Assembly (NCBI RefSeq): GCF_045290345.1
Contig: NZ_CP155447.1
Coordinates: 8,432,001 to 8,496,000, forward strand
Length of the DNA stretch: 64,000 nucleotides
Direction of reading: 5' to 3'
Source: Singulisphaera sp045290345
GTDB lineage: Bacteria; Planctomycetota; Planctomycetia; Isosphaerales; Isosphaeraceae
The stretch's first letter is position 1, and every line of letters begins with the position of its first letter. Position numbers and translations under genes: made by a program. Below, piece after piece: positions 1 through 8,350 of the stretch. The notes beneath the pieces are model-generated. The model did no database searches. It saw only the letters and a list, made by a program, of their open reading frames with translations, and had not been told where the DNA came from.

Positions 1-854
1 TTCCAGAGGCCATCCCCTTGTCGGGTTCCCCCCGGTGGATAGAAAGCGATCTTGGCCTCATCATACGCGAATGGCTTCACGTTCTGGTGCTTGGGGCTCA
101 TCGTCGGCAGCGGAGGGGCGGATCGATCGGCGAACGTGCCCGCGACCGCCGGGTCGGTCGCCGCGGCCCAGCGGATCCCGCGTTCGAGCAGATTCTCAAA
201 GCCAGGGTGGCCCCAGGTGCGTTCGTCATGGCCCCAGGCTGTGTAGAAAACGCGTCCCTTGCCTTGCGTTCTCACCCAGGTCCAAGGCTCGCGCCCTTGA
301 TCGTCCTCATGGTAGGCGAGAACGGTCCGCCCTTCGGCGTTGTGTTTGTGGTGGACGTAGGTCTCGTCCCAACTCTCGAAGCCGCGATAGCCTTTCATGA
401 GCGGATGGTCGGGCTCGGCGATCGTGTCGCGCATGACCCCGGTCCCGTGCCGAAGGAACTGCGCACCGATCAGCCTTGTGACCTTGTCGGAATTCCGGAA
501 GCAGTACGAGGCGCAGTGAATCGGAACGAACCCGCCCCCGCCGTTCACGTAGTCGAGCAGGGCCCGCTCCTGATCGTCCCCGATCTTGTCGATATTGGCA
601 TAGAGCAGAACGGCCTTGTAACCGGCCAAGGTCTTCGGATTCAGGTCGTCGACGTTCTCACTGCACGTCAGCTCGATTCCGCGAGGCCGCAAGACGGGTT
701 CGATCTGATGAAACCGGTCCGCCGGGCGATGATGCCCCTGATCGCCCAGGAAGAGAACTCGAAGCGGTTCGGCCGCCTCGACGAGTGGCGCAACGGCCAG
801 ACTGAGGGCCGCAACAGTCCAGGCGACGATTGCCTGCTTCGCCATTGCTCTCAT
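1..854 (-). CDS. ThuA-domain protein, partial (C-terminus off the left edge)
   Basis: Reading the minus strand from the ATG at 854 gives 284 residues with no stop before the window edge, so the gene is cut. The N-terminus is a signal peptide (MRAMAKQAIV, then an Ala/Leu-rich core ending VEAAEP). After it comes a ThuA fold: RVLFLGDQGHH, an alternating Rossmann-like core with VLLYANIDKIG, GGGFVPIHCASYCF, and a terminal FYTAWGHDERTWG. ThuA (trehalose-utilisation) domains are class-I glutamine-amidotransferase-like and very common in secreted planctomycete proteins. Often they head PVC-type haem proteins, like the one at 17552-21427. GGAG about 11 bases upstream supports the ATG at 854; a second in-frame ATG lies at 845. 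Whether a dehydrogenase/HEAT/cytochrome part follows cannot be seen. Function beyond the fold is unknown. Confidence 0.85.
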   Translation of the reverse strand, partial: MRAMAKQAIVAWTVAALSLAVAPLVEAAEPLRVLFLGDQGHHRPADRFHQIEPVLRPRGIELTCSENVDDLNPKTLAGYKAVLLYANIDKIGDDQERALLDYVNGGGGFVPIHCASYCFRNSDKVTRLIGAQFLRHGTGVMRDTIAEPDHPLMKGYRGFESWDETYVHHKHNAEGRTVLAYHEDDQGREPWTWVRTQGKGRVFYTAWGHDERTWGHPGFENLLERGIRWAAATDPAVAGTFADRSAPPLPTMSPKHQNVKPFAYDEAKIAFYPPGGTRQGDGLW

Positions 855-1281
855 GACGAGGTCTCCGAGCCACGCAAGATGGGCTTCAAAGGAAGAAGGC
901 ACGACGATGGCGATTCTGATGCAAAGAATCTTAGGTGAATTGCGCATGGTGCCACAAGGGACGAGGCCGTTGATTGCGGTTGGAACTTCGCAGGGTGTCA
1001 CAGACAACGGGAAAGGTGAGCAGGGAGCGTAAGCTCCCTCCGGTTCATAGAGGCTTGACGTTTTCTCGGCGAACGGGGAACTCGAAATCACTGGCTGCTT
1101 GCGACTATCACCCAAAATCCCGGCGATGAAGCAAAAGTGAGAGAGGAGATCATGTCCCCCCTCACCCTCAAATGGACTTTCTGGGGCAAGGTCATGGACC
1201 TTGCGTCCCGATTCGATACGATTGCGGTCATCTCTCGCGTATGACTATGGCTGTTCGTGCGATGCCAGGGGACCGTGCGTC
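855..1281. other. divergent intergenic region with a short hairpin
   Basis: These 427 bases separate the leftward ThuA gene from the rightward sugar operon, so promoters for both should lie here. I see no convincing coding frame. A perfect 7-bp inverted repeat, AGGGAGC-GTAA-GCTCCCT, sits at 1022-1039. A TTGACG hexamer at 1055-1060 has no good -10 partner, so I do not call a promoter. Confidence 0.5.
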
Positions 1282-2235
1282 ATGATTTTCCGACCTCTGG
1301 GCCGGACCGGCCTCGAATTGTCCCAGCTCAGCTTCGGTGCCTCCTCACTGGGACAGGAGTTTCGGCCGGTTGATCTCAATCAGGCGATCCGATCGGTTCA
1401 GGTGGCGCTCGACCTGGGGATGAACTTCATCGACACGTCCCCGTACTACGGCCGGGGGATGAGCGAATGCATGCTTGGCGTGGCGCTCCGCGAGATTCCC
1501 CGCGACCGGTACATCCTGGGCACGAAGCTCGGACGCTATGCGCCCGGGCACTTTGACTTTTCCGCCCGTCGCGTGGTGGAGAGTGTTGACGTGAGCCTCG
1601 AGCGCATGAAGGTGGATCATCTCGACATCGTGCTCTGTCACGATATCGAGTTCGTCGAGCTCTCGCAGATTCTTGAGGAGACGCTGCCGGCTCTCCGCCG
1701 CCTCCAGGCACAAGGCAAAGTGCGGTTCGTCGGCGTCAGCGGCTATCCGATGGCGATCTTCAAGGCGATCCTCGACCGCGCCGAGCTCGACGTGATCCTC
1801 TCGTACAACCACTACACGCTTCAGAATACGATGCTCGCCGACTTGCTCCCTTACCTGCAAGCCAAAGGGGTCGGCATCATGAACGCCGCTCCTTTCTCGG
1901 CGCGGCTCCTGACCAATGCGCCCTTGCCGCCCTGGCACAAGGCCACCCCGGAGGTCCGCGCCCTCTGCCGCCAAGCCGCCGAGCACTGTGCGGCACGCGG
2001 CGTCGATATCGCTCAGCTCGCTCTCCAGTTCTCGATCGCGAATGAAGATATGGCGACTTGTATCGTCGGGTCCGCGAATCCGGAAAACGTCAAGAGCTGG
2101 GTCGAGTGGGCTCAGACACCGCTGGACCCGCAACTCTTGAGCGAAGTCCTGGCGATCCTCCGCCCGATTCACAACTGGTTTTATACGGAGGGGCGGCCGG
2201 AGAACAACGATCCTCGACCAGTCTCCGGGAACTGA
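1282..2235 (+). CDS. aldo/keto reductase, probable L-galactose dehydrogenase
   Basis: This 317-residue aldo/keto reductase would oxidise L-galactose to L-galactonolactone with NAD(P)+ in the cytoplasm. The AKR catalytic tetrad is visible: Asp in NFIDTSPYYG, Tyr in the same motif, Lys in ILGTKLGRY and His in IVLCHDIEF. The pattern GRTGLELSQLSFGASSLG, the HDIEF motif, DVILSYNHY and LLPYLQAKGVG closely match what I remember of plant L-galactose dehydrogenase. I could not run an alignment. I chose the ATG at 1282 because the protein then starts MIFRPLGRTGLE as in the family; a longer in-frame extension to 1201 resembles no AKR. It is the first gene of a five-gene operon whose next members act on L-galactonate, tagaturonate and fructuronate, which fits L-galactose better than generic sugar oxidation. 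L-fucose dehydrogenase is the main alternative. Confidence 0.85.
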   Translation: MIFRPLGRTGLELSQLSFGASSLGQEFRPVDLNQAIRSVQVALDLGMNFIDTSPYYGRGMSECMLGVALREIPRDRYILGTKLGRYAPGHFDFSARRVVESVDVSLERMKVDHLDIVLCHDIEFVELSQILEETLPALRRLQAQGKVRFVGVSGYPMAIFKAILDRAELDVILSYNHYTLQNTMLADLLPYLQAKGVGIMNAAPFSARLLTNAPLPPWHKATPEVRALCRQAAEHCAARGVDIAQLALQFSIANEDMATCIVGSANPENVKSWVEWAQTPLDPQLLSEVLAILRPIHNWFYTEGRPENNDPRPVSGN

Positions 2236-2362
2236 TTCAGCGCAGTCTGAAGTGATGTAATGCGAAGTGAAGTGATAAGACGAACAGTCGTGCTTTTCAG
2301 AACGGATCCGATGACGGAGCCCCGGCCAATTCGGCCATCGGCGCACTCGTGGAGAAACTTCG

Positions 2363-3379
2363 ATGAAAGCCCTGTTGTTGGAATCCCCCAAGAACCTCAA
2401 GCGCGTTGAGATTGATTCGCCGGGCAATCCCGGGCCGGGCGAAGCGCTGGTGCGGGTTCATCGCGTGGGCGTGTGCGGAACCGACATCAGCGGCTACCTG
2501 GGGAAGATGCCCTTCTTCAGTTATCCTCGAATTCCAGGGCATGAGCTAGGTGTGGAAGTGCTCGCCATCGGTGAAGGAGTCACCCAGGTCAAGCCGGGCG
2601 ACCACTGTTCGGTCGAGCCCTATATCAACGATCCGAATAGCTATGCGAGTCGCCGTGGGCATCCCAACTGCTGTGAAAACCTCCAGGTGCTCGGCGTTCA
2701 CCGGGATGGCGGTCTGCGACCGGAGTTCCTCCTCCCGGCGCGAAAGCTTCATCCGTCGACGTCATTGACCTTCGATCAGCTTGCCATCGTCGAGACCCTG
2801 GCGATCGGCTGCCACGCGGTCAATCGAGCCGCACCCTTGAGCGATGAGTCGGTCCTGATCATCGGCGCCGGCCCGATCGGGCTTTCGACCTTGGAGTTCG
2901 TCAAGCTGACCGGCGCGAAGACCATCGTCCTGGATGTGAACCAGCACCGGCTCGACTTTTGCCGCCGCGTGATGGGAGTCGAGCACACCGTCAAGAATTC
3001 CGAAAACCTCGAAAAAGACCTTCGCGATCTGACCGACGGCCATCTGCCCGACGTGGTGATCGACGCGACCGGCAATAGCGCTTCCATGTCGAGCGCTTTC
3101 GGGCTGATCGCACCCGGGGGCCGGCTCGTTTTTGTCGGGATCACGACCGAAGAGGTTCACTTCAAGCATGCTCTGTTTCACAAGCCCGAGGGCACGTTGC
3201 TCTGCTCCCGGAACGCGCTGCCGGCCGATTTCCGGCGGATCATCGGGCTCATTGAGGAGGGCATGATCGATACGAAGCCCTGGATTACTCATCGCGCCGC
3301 GTTCGACGAGCTGCCCAGCCTCTTCCCGTCCTTCACGAAGGCCGAGACGGGCGTCATCAAGGCGATCGTTGAAATCTGA
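2363..3379 (+). CDS. zinc-type alcohol dehydrogenase, probable L-galactonate 5-dehydrogenase
   Basis: This is a 338-residue medium-chain dehydrogenase. The catalytic zinc site is visible: Cys in GVCGTDI, the GHELG motif and a later Glu in IVETLAIG. The NAD-binding Rossmann motif is IIGAGPIGL. The stretch HPNCCENLQVLGVHRDGG, plus DATGNSASM and the LLCSRNA region, closely resembles E. coli YjjN/LgoD, the L-galactonate 5-dehydrogenase that makes D-tagaturonate (from memory, no search run). The usual four-cysteine structural zinc lobe is reduced: only the adjacent CC remains, with Asp and Ser upstream where cysteines usually lie. It starts 127 bases after the aldo/keto reductase on the same strand and precedes uxaE, so the product of this enzyme would feed the next one. 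An ordinary sorbitol/threonine-type dehydrogenase is possible but fits the neighbours less well. Confidence 0.85.
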   Translation: MKALLLESPKNLKRVEIDSPGNPGPGEALVRVHRVGVCGTDISGYLGKMPFFSYPRIPGHELGVEVLAIGEGVTQVKPGDHCSVEPYINDPNSYASRRGHPNCCENLQVLGVHRDGGLRPEFLLPARKLHPSTSLTFDQLAIVETLAIGCHAVNRAAPLSDESVLIIGAGPIGLSTLEFVKLTGAKTIVLDVNQHRLDFCRRVMGVEHTVKNSENLEKDLRDLTDGHLPDVVIDATGNSASMSSAFGLIAPGGRLVFVGITTEEVHFKHALFHKPEGTLLCSRNALPADFRRIIGLIEEGMIDTKPWITHRAAFDELPSLFPSFTKAETGVIKAIVEI

Positions 3380-3576
3380 CTTTGATCACTCTTTGAGAAC
3401 GGCCGGCCCAGAATTTTGAGGCAAAGCGCAGTGGGCCCCAGCGAGCGGGGACATCGTCTTTGGGGCACACTTGCGCGTTGCCCCGGCAATCTGATGGGGC
3501 CGGCGGACAATTCGATTCCCACCGCCTTGATAAAGAATAAGGCGTGCGAACCTCGCGATCCTGGAGCCTTCGACTG

Positions 3577-4878
3577 ATGACGCAGCAGCGGACGACCGAG
3601 CAGGCCAAACCTTCGGCTTGCGTGACCTTGGGGCTCGAACCGAGTTTTGGCTTCGGCGACCGCATCGGGCTGGCGACACCGGGCCACGTCGAGGCGATGC
3701 GTCGCTCAGGCGCCGGGATCCAACCGATCTTCCCCCAGCAATCGATCCGGGAGATGGCTCGCACGGGGCGGACCCCGCTCCGCGTGATGAACGATGCGCT
3801 GGGGGGGATGGAGGCGGCGGGCTGGAACGGGCGCACCGGAGCCGATGCGGACCACCTGAAGACGACGGAGGACGTCGATGCGACGGCCGCCGTCGGCTTC
3901 ACCTTTTTCACGATCGATCCCTCGGACAGCGTGGACGCCCATGCCGACGATTATGATGAGGCGACACTCCGCACGCGGTTTGCCGCAATCGCCGGTGAGG
4001 TGGATTGGGTCAGAAGTTATCAAGGGAAGTCAGTTGGGCTTGCCACGGGAACCGTGGTTCCGTTGAATGAAGAGGCCTGTCTGCGCGCGGCCGTGAAGTA
4101 CGGTCGAGCCTTGAATCAGGCGGTTCGGATCGCGGAGCACATTGCGCGGGTTCACGACCAGGCGGGGCGGGACTATGAGATCGAATTGAGCGTCGATGAG
4201 ACCGAGCAACCGACCACCCTGGCCGAGCACTTCATTGTCGCCGATCAGTGCCTCAAGCGGGGAATGAAACTGATCAGCCTGGCCCCCCGGTATATTGGCG
4301 AGTTGGAGAAAGGGGTCGATTACAAGGGGGATGTCGCCGCGCTCGAGCACTCGCTCCGCGACCATGCCGCGATTGCCGCGCTGCTCGGTCCGTACAAGTT
4401 GAGCCTTCACTCCGGTTCCGACAAACTCTCCATGTACGCGGCTCTGGCTCGGGCGACGCGTGGCTGCTTTCATGTGAAGACGGCCGGCACGAGCTATCTG
4501 GAGGCGCTTCGGGTCGTCGCTCGGCATGATCTCTCCTTGTTCCGCCGGATCATCGAGTTTGCCCGCGGACGCTACGAGACCGACCGGGCGACCTATCATG
4601 TCTCAGCGACCCTCCGCTCGGCTCCTCCGGCATCAGAGGTTACCGAGGCGGCGGAATTGGAACGTCTCTACCTGGAATCGTGGGCGGAGGTGCCGGCCGG
4701 GGTTGGATTTACCCGTCCAGGGCGGCAGATTTTGCATTGCACGTTCGGGTCCACCTTGACTGACCCGACGCTTGGGCCGGCGGTTCGAGCGACCTTGGAG
4801 CAGCACCCCGACACTTATGCCGAGGTGCTTGCCGACCACTTCAGCCGTCACCTGGACGCACTTCGCCTTGGAATGTGA
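3577..4878 (+). CDS. uxaE: tagaturonate epimerase UxaE
   Basis: The 433-residue product matches the UxaE family, which interconverts D-tagaturonate and D-fructuronate. Recognisable features are the N-terminal GLEPSFGFGDRIGLATPGH, the metal-site region ending DADHLKT, ELSVDETEQPT, LSLHSGSDKLSMY and HVKTAGTSYLEALR. Length and TIM-barrel-like organisation fit. I prefer the ATG at 3577, preceded by GGAG with an 11-base spacer; an in-frame GTG at 3544 would add 11 unrelated residues. The 197-base gap upstream is GC-rich with short inverted repeats but no gene. In this operon the enzyme links an L-galactonate (or galacturonate) branch producing tagaturonate to the fructuronate reductase encoded next. 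No uronate isomerase UxaC is present nearby, which argues for entry through L-galactonate. Confidence 0.9.
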   Translation: MTQQRTTEQAKPSACVTLGLEPSFGFGDRIGLATPGHVEAMRRSGAGIQPIFPQQSIREMARTGRTPLRVMNDALGGMEAAGWNGRTGADADHLKTTEDVDATAAVGFTFFTIDPSDSVDAHADDYDEATLRTRFAAIAGEVDWVRSYQGKSVGLATGTVVPLNEEACLRAAVKYGRALNQAVRIAEHIARVHDQAGRDYEIELSVDETEQPTTLAEHFIVADQCLKRGMKLISLAPRYIGELEKGVDYKGDVAALEHSLRDHAAIAALLGPYKLSLHSGSDKLSMYAALARATRGCFHVKTAGTSYLEALRVVARHDLSLFRRIIEFARGRYETDRATYHVSATLRSAPPASEVTEAAELERLYLESWAEVPAGVGFTRPGRQILHCTFGSTLTDPTLGPAVRATLEQHPDTYAEVLADHFSRHLDALRLGM

Positions 4879-4944
4879 GACGATAAGGCGAGGGCGAACC
4901 GGCGACTTGGAATCGAGTCGATTTCTTTGAGAGGAAGAGGGGCG

Positions 4945-5727
4945 ATGACCCAGAGTTTTGTCGAGCAGTTGTTTGGCCTCTCAGGGCAGGTGGCCGTGGT
5001 CATCGGCGGTACGGGAGTTCTGGGCGGTGCGCTGGCCGAGGGGTTGGCGAAGGCCGGCGCGAAGGTCGTCGTCGCCGGACGTGATTCCGAGAAAGGGGCT
5101 GAGCGGGTCGGGTCGATCAAGTCGGCCGGCGGCCGGGCCAGTTTCGCACCGGTCGACGTCACCCATCGCGACTCGATCCAGACGCTTCTCGATCACGTGC
5201 TCACGACCGACGGGCGGGTCGACATGCTCATCAATGGCGCGGGGGTCAACAGCGCCAGCGCCTACCTCGAGGCGAAGGATGAGGATTGGGATCGCGTCAT
5301 CCAGAGCAATCTCAAAGCGGTTCACTGGGGCTGCCAGATCTTCGGTGGGCAGATGGCCTCGGCGGGCGGAGGATCGATCCTGAATATCGCGAGCGTCTCG
5401 GCTCACCTGCCGCTCTCTCGCGTGTTCGCCTACTCGGCTGCCAAAGCGGCTGTGGTCAACCTCACGCAGAATGTCGCCCGGGAGCTGGCCCCTTCGGGCG
5501 TCCGGGTCAATGCGTTGAGCCCCGGCTTCTTCCCAGCCGAGCAGAACCGCAAGATCCTTGACGCCGCGCGCACGGAAACCATCATGAAGCAAACGCCGAT
5601 GGCCCGGTTCGGCGAACCGCACGAACTCGTCGGAGCGACCCTCCTCCTCCTCTCCCGGAACGCCGGTTCGTTCATCACCGGGGCGACCTACTACGTCGAT
5701 GGCGGCTTCACCGCCATGCGGCTCTGA
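4945..5727 (+). CDS. SDR-family oxidoreductase, probable fructuronate reductase (D-mannonate forming)
   Basis: This is a 260-residue classical short-chain dehydrogenase. The cofactor motif is GGTGVLGGALAEGLA, the structural NGAG is present, and the catalytic Ser-Tyr-Lys appears as NIASVSAH followed by YSAAK. The C-terminus ends in the usual TGATYYVDGGF. SDR-type D-mannonate oxidoreductases (the B. subtilis YjmF class) have this length and the same long active-site loop. The position directly after uxaE, with only 66 bases between, supports fructuronate to mannonate. The ATG at 4945 follows a strong purine tract (GAGGAAGAGGGG); an upstream TTG at 4927 is less likely. Substrate is inferred from context, since gluconate 5-dehydrogenases look similar. 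Confidence 0.82.
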   Translation: MTQSFVEQLFGLSGQVAVVIGGTGVLGGALAEGLAKAGAKVVVAGRDSEKGAERVGSIKSAGGRASFAPVDVTHRDSIQTLLDHVLTTDGRVDMLINGAGVNSASAYLEAKDEDWDRVIQSNLKAVHWGCQIFGGQMASAGGGSILNIASVSAHLPLSRVFAYSAAKAAVVNLTQNVARELAPSGVRVNALSPGFFPAEQNRKILDAARTETIMKQTPMARFGEPHELVGATLLLLSRNAGSFITGATYYVDGGFTAMRL

Positions 5728-5787
5728 CGGCGCAGCGCTCGGGCTGCTGATTGCCTCAACGATCTTTACGATCTGGGATCCACTTTT

Positions 5788-6618
5788 ATGGCGATTCGAT
5801 CGGCCGTCACCATCAGTCTTGTTCCCGAGGCCCGGGGCGGCCCGTTCGTATTCTGGGATGACCTTGCGGCGGCCTGCCGCAAGGCGAGCGAGCTTGGCTT
5901 CGACGCGGTCGAGATCTTTCCGCCTGGCCCCGATGAGGTGGAGCCGGTGACGCTTCGGACCCTACTCGAGGGGCACGGGCTGACACTCGCGGCGGTCGGC
6001 ACGGGAGCGGGCTGGGTGAAGCACCGCCTGACCCTCGTGCATCCCGAGTCGTCGGTTCGGTCCCGAGCCCGCGACTTCATCCGGGCGACCATCGATTTCG
6101 CAGGTCGGTTCAATGCCCCGGCGATCATCGGCTCGATGCAAGGTCGGAGCGGCGACGGCGTCGATCCTCCGACCGCCGCCGGCTACCTTGCGGACGCCCT
6201 CGAAGAGCTGGGCGAACATGCCAAGAATTATGGCGTCCCGTTGGTCTACGAACCACTCAATCGGTACGAGACGAACATGGCCAATACGGTCGAAGCGGGT
6301 ATGGCCATACTCCGTTCACTCTCGACCCGGAACGTGGTGCTGCTGGCCGACCTGTTTCATATGAATATTGAGGAGGCTGACCTTCCCGCCGCCATTCGCG
6401 CGGGGCGAGGGGGCATTGGCCACGTTCACTTTGTGGATTCCAACCGCCGCCCCGCCGGGCTCGGCCATATTGACTACACACCGATCGTCGCGGCGCTCGA
6501 GGAAATCGAGTACCAAGGGTATGCCTCCGCTGAGGCATTCCCCTACCCTGATTCCGACTCGGCCGCCGAACGAACGATGCAGACCTTCCGCCAGTACTTC
6601 CGTACCGACGGGGCTTGA
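5788..6618 (+). CDS. sugar phosphate isomerase/epimerase family TIM-barrel protein
   Basis: This 276-residue xylose-isomerase-like TIM barrel (AP endonuclease 2 family) shows the expected metal ligands: Glu in VYEPLNRYE, Asp in LADLFHMN, His in GHVHFVDS and Glu in SAEAFPYP. There is no signal peptide, so it acts in the cytoplasm. Members include D-tagatose 3-epimerase, L-ribulose 3-epimerase and hydroxypyruvate isomerase. It is the last gene of the L-galactose/tagaturonate operon, 60 bases after the SDR. The pathway as drawn needs no extra epimerase before mannonate, so this enzyme may act on a side substrate or a keto-sugar form. I cannot assign a substrate. Confidence 0.8.
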   Translation: MAIRSAVTISLVPEARGGPFVFWDDLAAACRKASELGFDAVEIFPPGPDEVEPVTLRTLLEGHGLTLAAVGTGAGWVKHRLTLVHPESSVRSRARDFIRATIDFAGRFNAPAIIGSMQGRSGDGVDPPTAAGYLADALEELGEHAKNYGVPLVYEPLNRYETNMANTVEAGMAILRSLSTRNVVLLADLFHMNIEEADLPAAIRAGRGGIGHVHFVDSNRRPAGLGHIDYTPIVAALEEIEYQGYASAEAFPYPDSDSAAERTMQTFRQYFRTDGA

Positions 6619-6753
6619 TCTTCGCTTCCTGTGATTCCCAACCAGTGCCCCGCCCCCGCTCGTGTCCGTCCCCGGCTATTGTTCGCGGGCTCATTGCTAT
6701 CCGGGACGCTCAGGGGAGGCACTGATTTCAAAGGAAGACCAAGCCCACCTGAA

Positions 6754-8094
6754 TTACGACTTCGTCGGCGAGCCGGCGGCGGGACGCCCATTCGCTTCGG
6801 CGGGAACCTTTGAAGCGGTGTGGTTGCGCTGGATCCAGCCCCAGCGAAACAGGTTTTTCGCGTCGAGGTAGCGGCTATTCGACGTCGCTGCGCCGAGGAT
6901 GACGACGATCAGGTGATCGTCACCGCGGTGGCCGCTGGCGACGAGGCAGGCGCCCGCCGCGTTGGTCGTTCCGGTTTTAACGCCGTCGTATCCTTCGGTG
7001 CCGAGGAGTTGGTTTGTATTCGACCAGACGATATTCCGTGTGTTGCCCTCTCCGTCCTTGAGTGTGCATCCTCGCTTCGAGGTCGAGACGACGGTGGCCA
7101 GGACTGGATGCTTGAGCACGTGACGTGCGAGCTTGGCCAGGTCGCCGGCACTGGCGTGGTGGTCTGCGGCGGGGAGCCCGTGCGTGTTGGCGAATCGCGT
7201 CTTCGTCAGGCCAAGCTCGGTCGCAACGCGGTTCATCTCGGCGATAAACCGTGGCAAGGGATCGGCTTTGTCCGACGCCTTGCCTGACTCTTGGAGTCGC
7301 CCGCCAAAATGTTCGCCGAAGGCCACGGAGGCGTCGTTGCCCGAGGGGAGCATCAAGCCGTAGAGCAGTTCGCGGACCGTCACTTGCTCACCAGCGCGGA
7401 CGCCCGAAGTTGATCCGCTGGTCTCGTCCGCCCGTTCGGAAAAGGTGATGATCTCATCTAGTACCTTCGGGTCGCGCTCGGCGATCTGGCCCACGATCAG
7501 CGCGGTCATCATCTTGGTCGTGCTGGCCATCGGAAGCGACTCGGCCTGTTGATCGCCCCAAAGGAGCTCGCCGGTACGCCCGTCAACAATGGCCCACGCT
7601 TTCGCTGAGACGAACGGGGGGCCGTCGAGGGAGTCGGGGGGATTCTTGACCGGTGTCTCGACATTGATCTTATCGGGGGTCGGGACGGCTGGCACGACGA
7701 TCGGCTTGTTTCCCAGGGCGGTCCGGGTTCGTTCGTCGACGATCCCGGTCGTTCGCAGCCCTTTCGCACGCTGGAAGCGGGTGACCGCCTCGCTCGTCGC
7801 GTCGCCATAGTCGCCGTCGATGTCCAGGCGTGGCGAGGGCTTGAGCTCTTCGTTGAGCCGGCGCTGGAGGTCTTCGACGGCTGCTCCATTGTCGCCGGGC
7901 TTGAGACTTGTCTTCGAGCCCGCGCTGCTCTGCTTGGTTTTCTCAGCCGTGGCGGTCTGGGCCCGAGCTTCAACGGTCAGCACACTCAAGAGTAAGAGGC
8001 AGAGCGAAGCCCCGAAGGCCTGAGCCAGGGAGCCGAAGCGTAGGCGATGGTTTCGAGGGGTGGGGGGCGTTGTGACCTGTCTTGAGAAGGGCAT
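6754..8094 (-). CDS. D-alanyl-D-alanine carboxypeptidase (peptidase S11) with N-terminal peptidoglycan-binding domain
   Basis: The three serine-DD-peptidase motifs are present: SxxK as ASTTKM, SxN as PSGND, and KTG as GVKTGTTNAAG. They mark a PBP5-type carboxypeptidase that trims the terminal D-Ala from peptidoglycan stem peptides in the periplasm. Before it, roughly residues 55-120, is a PG_binding_1 domain (LKPGDNGAAVEDLQRRL, GDYGDATSEAV, TGIVDERTRTALG). The N-terminus has a Leu-rich signal segment ending EARAQTA. I chose the ATG at 8094; a TTG at 8124 would add ten residues. The normal C-terminal PBP5 domain is missing, since the protein ends shortly after the catalytic domain. The gene converges on the sugar operon and diverges from the PVC haem gene at 8351. 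Confidence 0.9.
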   Translation of the reverse strand: MPFSRQVTTPPTPRNHRLRFGSLAQAFGASLCLLLLSVLTVEARAQTATAEKTKQSSAGSKTSLKPGDNGAAVEDLQRRLNEELKPSPRLDIDGDYGDATSEAVTRFQRAKGLRTTGIVDERTRTALGNKPIVVPAVPTPDKINVETPVKNPPDSLDGPPFVSAKAWAIVDGRTGELLWGDQQAESLPMASTTKMMTALIVGQIAERDPKVLDEIITFSERADETSGSTSGVRAGEQVTVRELLYGLMLPSGNDASVAFGEHFGGRLQESGKASDKADPLPRFIAEMNRVATELGLTKTRFANTHGLPAADHHASAGDLAKLARHVLKHPVLATVVSTSKRGCTLKDGEGNTRNIVWSNTNQLLGTEGYDGVKTGTTNAAGACLVASGHRGDDHLIVVILGAATSNSRYLDAKNLFRWGWIQRNHTASKVPAEANGRPAAGSPTKS

Positions 8095-8350
8095 GCCTGG
8101 AGTGTCTCTCGGTGGGATGAACAAGGACCACGGGGCGTGAGTTTGCCGCGAGCACTTGCTTGCGGCTCAAGACGATCGTGATCGTTCTTGCGTCCTGTTG
8201 CAAGGAGCCTTTTCATTTCGCGAATCGTTTCAAAACCAAGGGCGACCGATGGCCGTGCGAATCTTCTCGGAGTAATGACTTGGCTTGACGTTCCGCGCAA
8301 GGGAAGATCATCGAAACGAACACCCATCGACCATTGGCCCGATCACGACT

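Noticed and set aside
18..938. 306-codon open frame on the plus strand at the left edge
   Set aside because: It is antisense to the ThuA gene, whose product has a signal peptide and family motifs; the plus-strand product matches nothing.
1345..2427. 360-codon minus-strand frame opposite the aldo/keto reductase
   Set aside because: A shadow frame. The plus strand carries the complete AKR tetrad and a proper start.
3380..3576. Possible riboswitch or attenuator between the dehydrogenase and uxaE
   Set aside because: Several short GC inverted repeats are present, but they match no known class and the gap is GC-rich enough to fold by chance.
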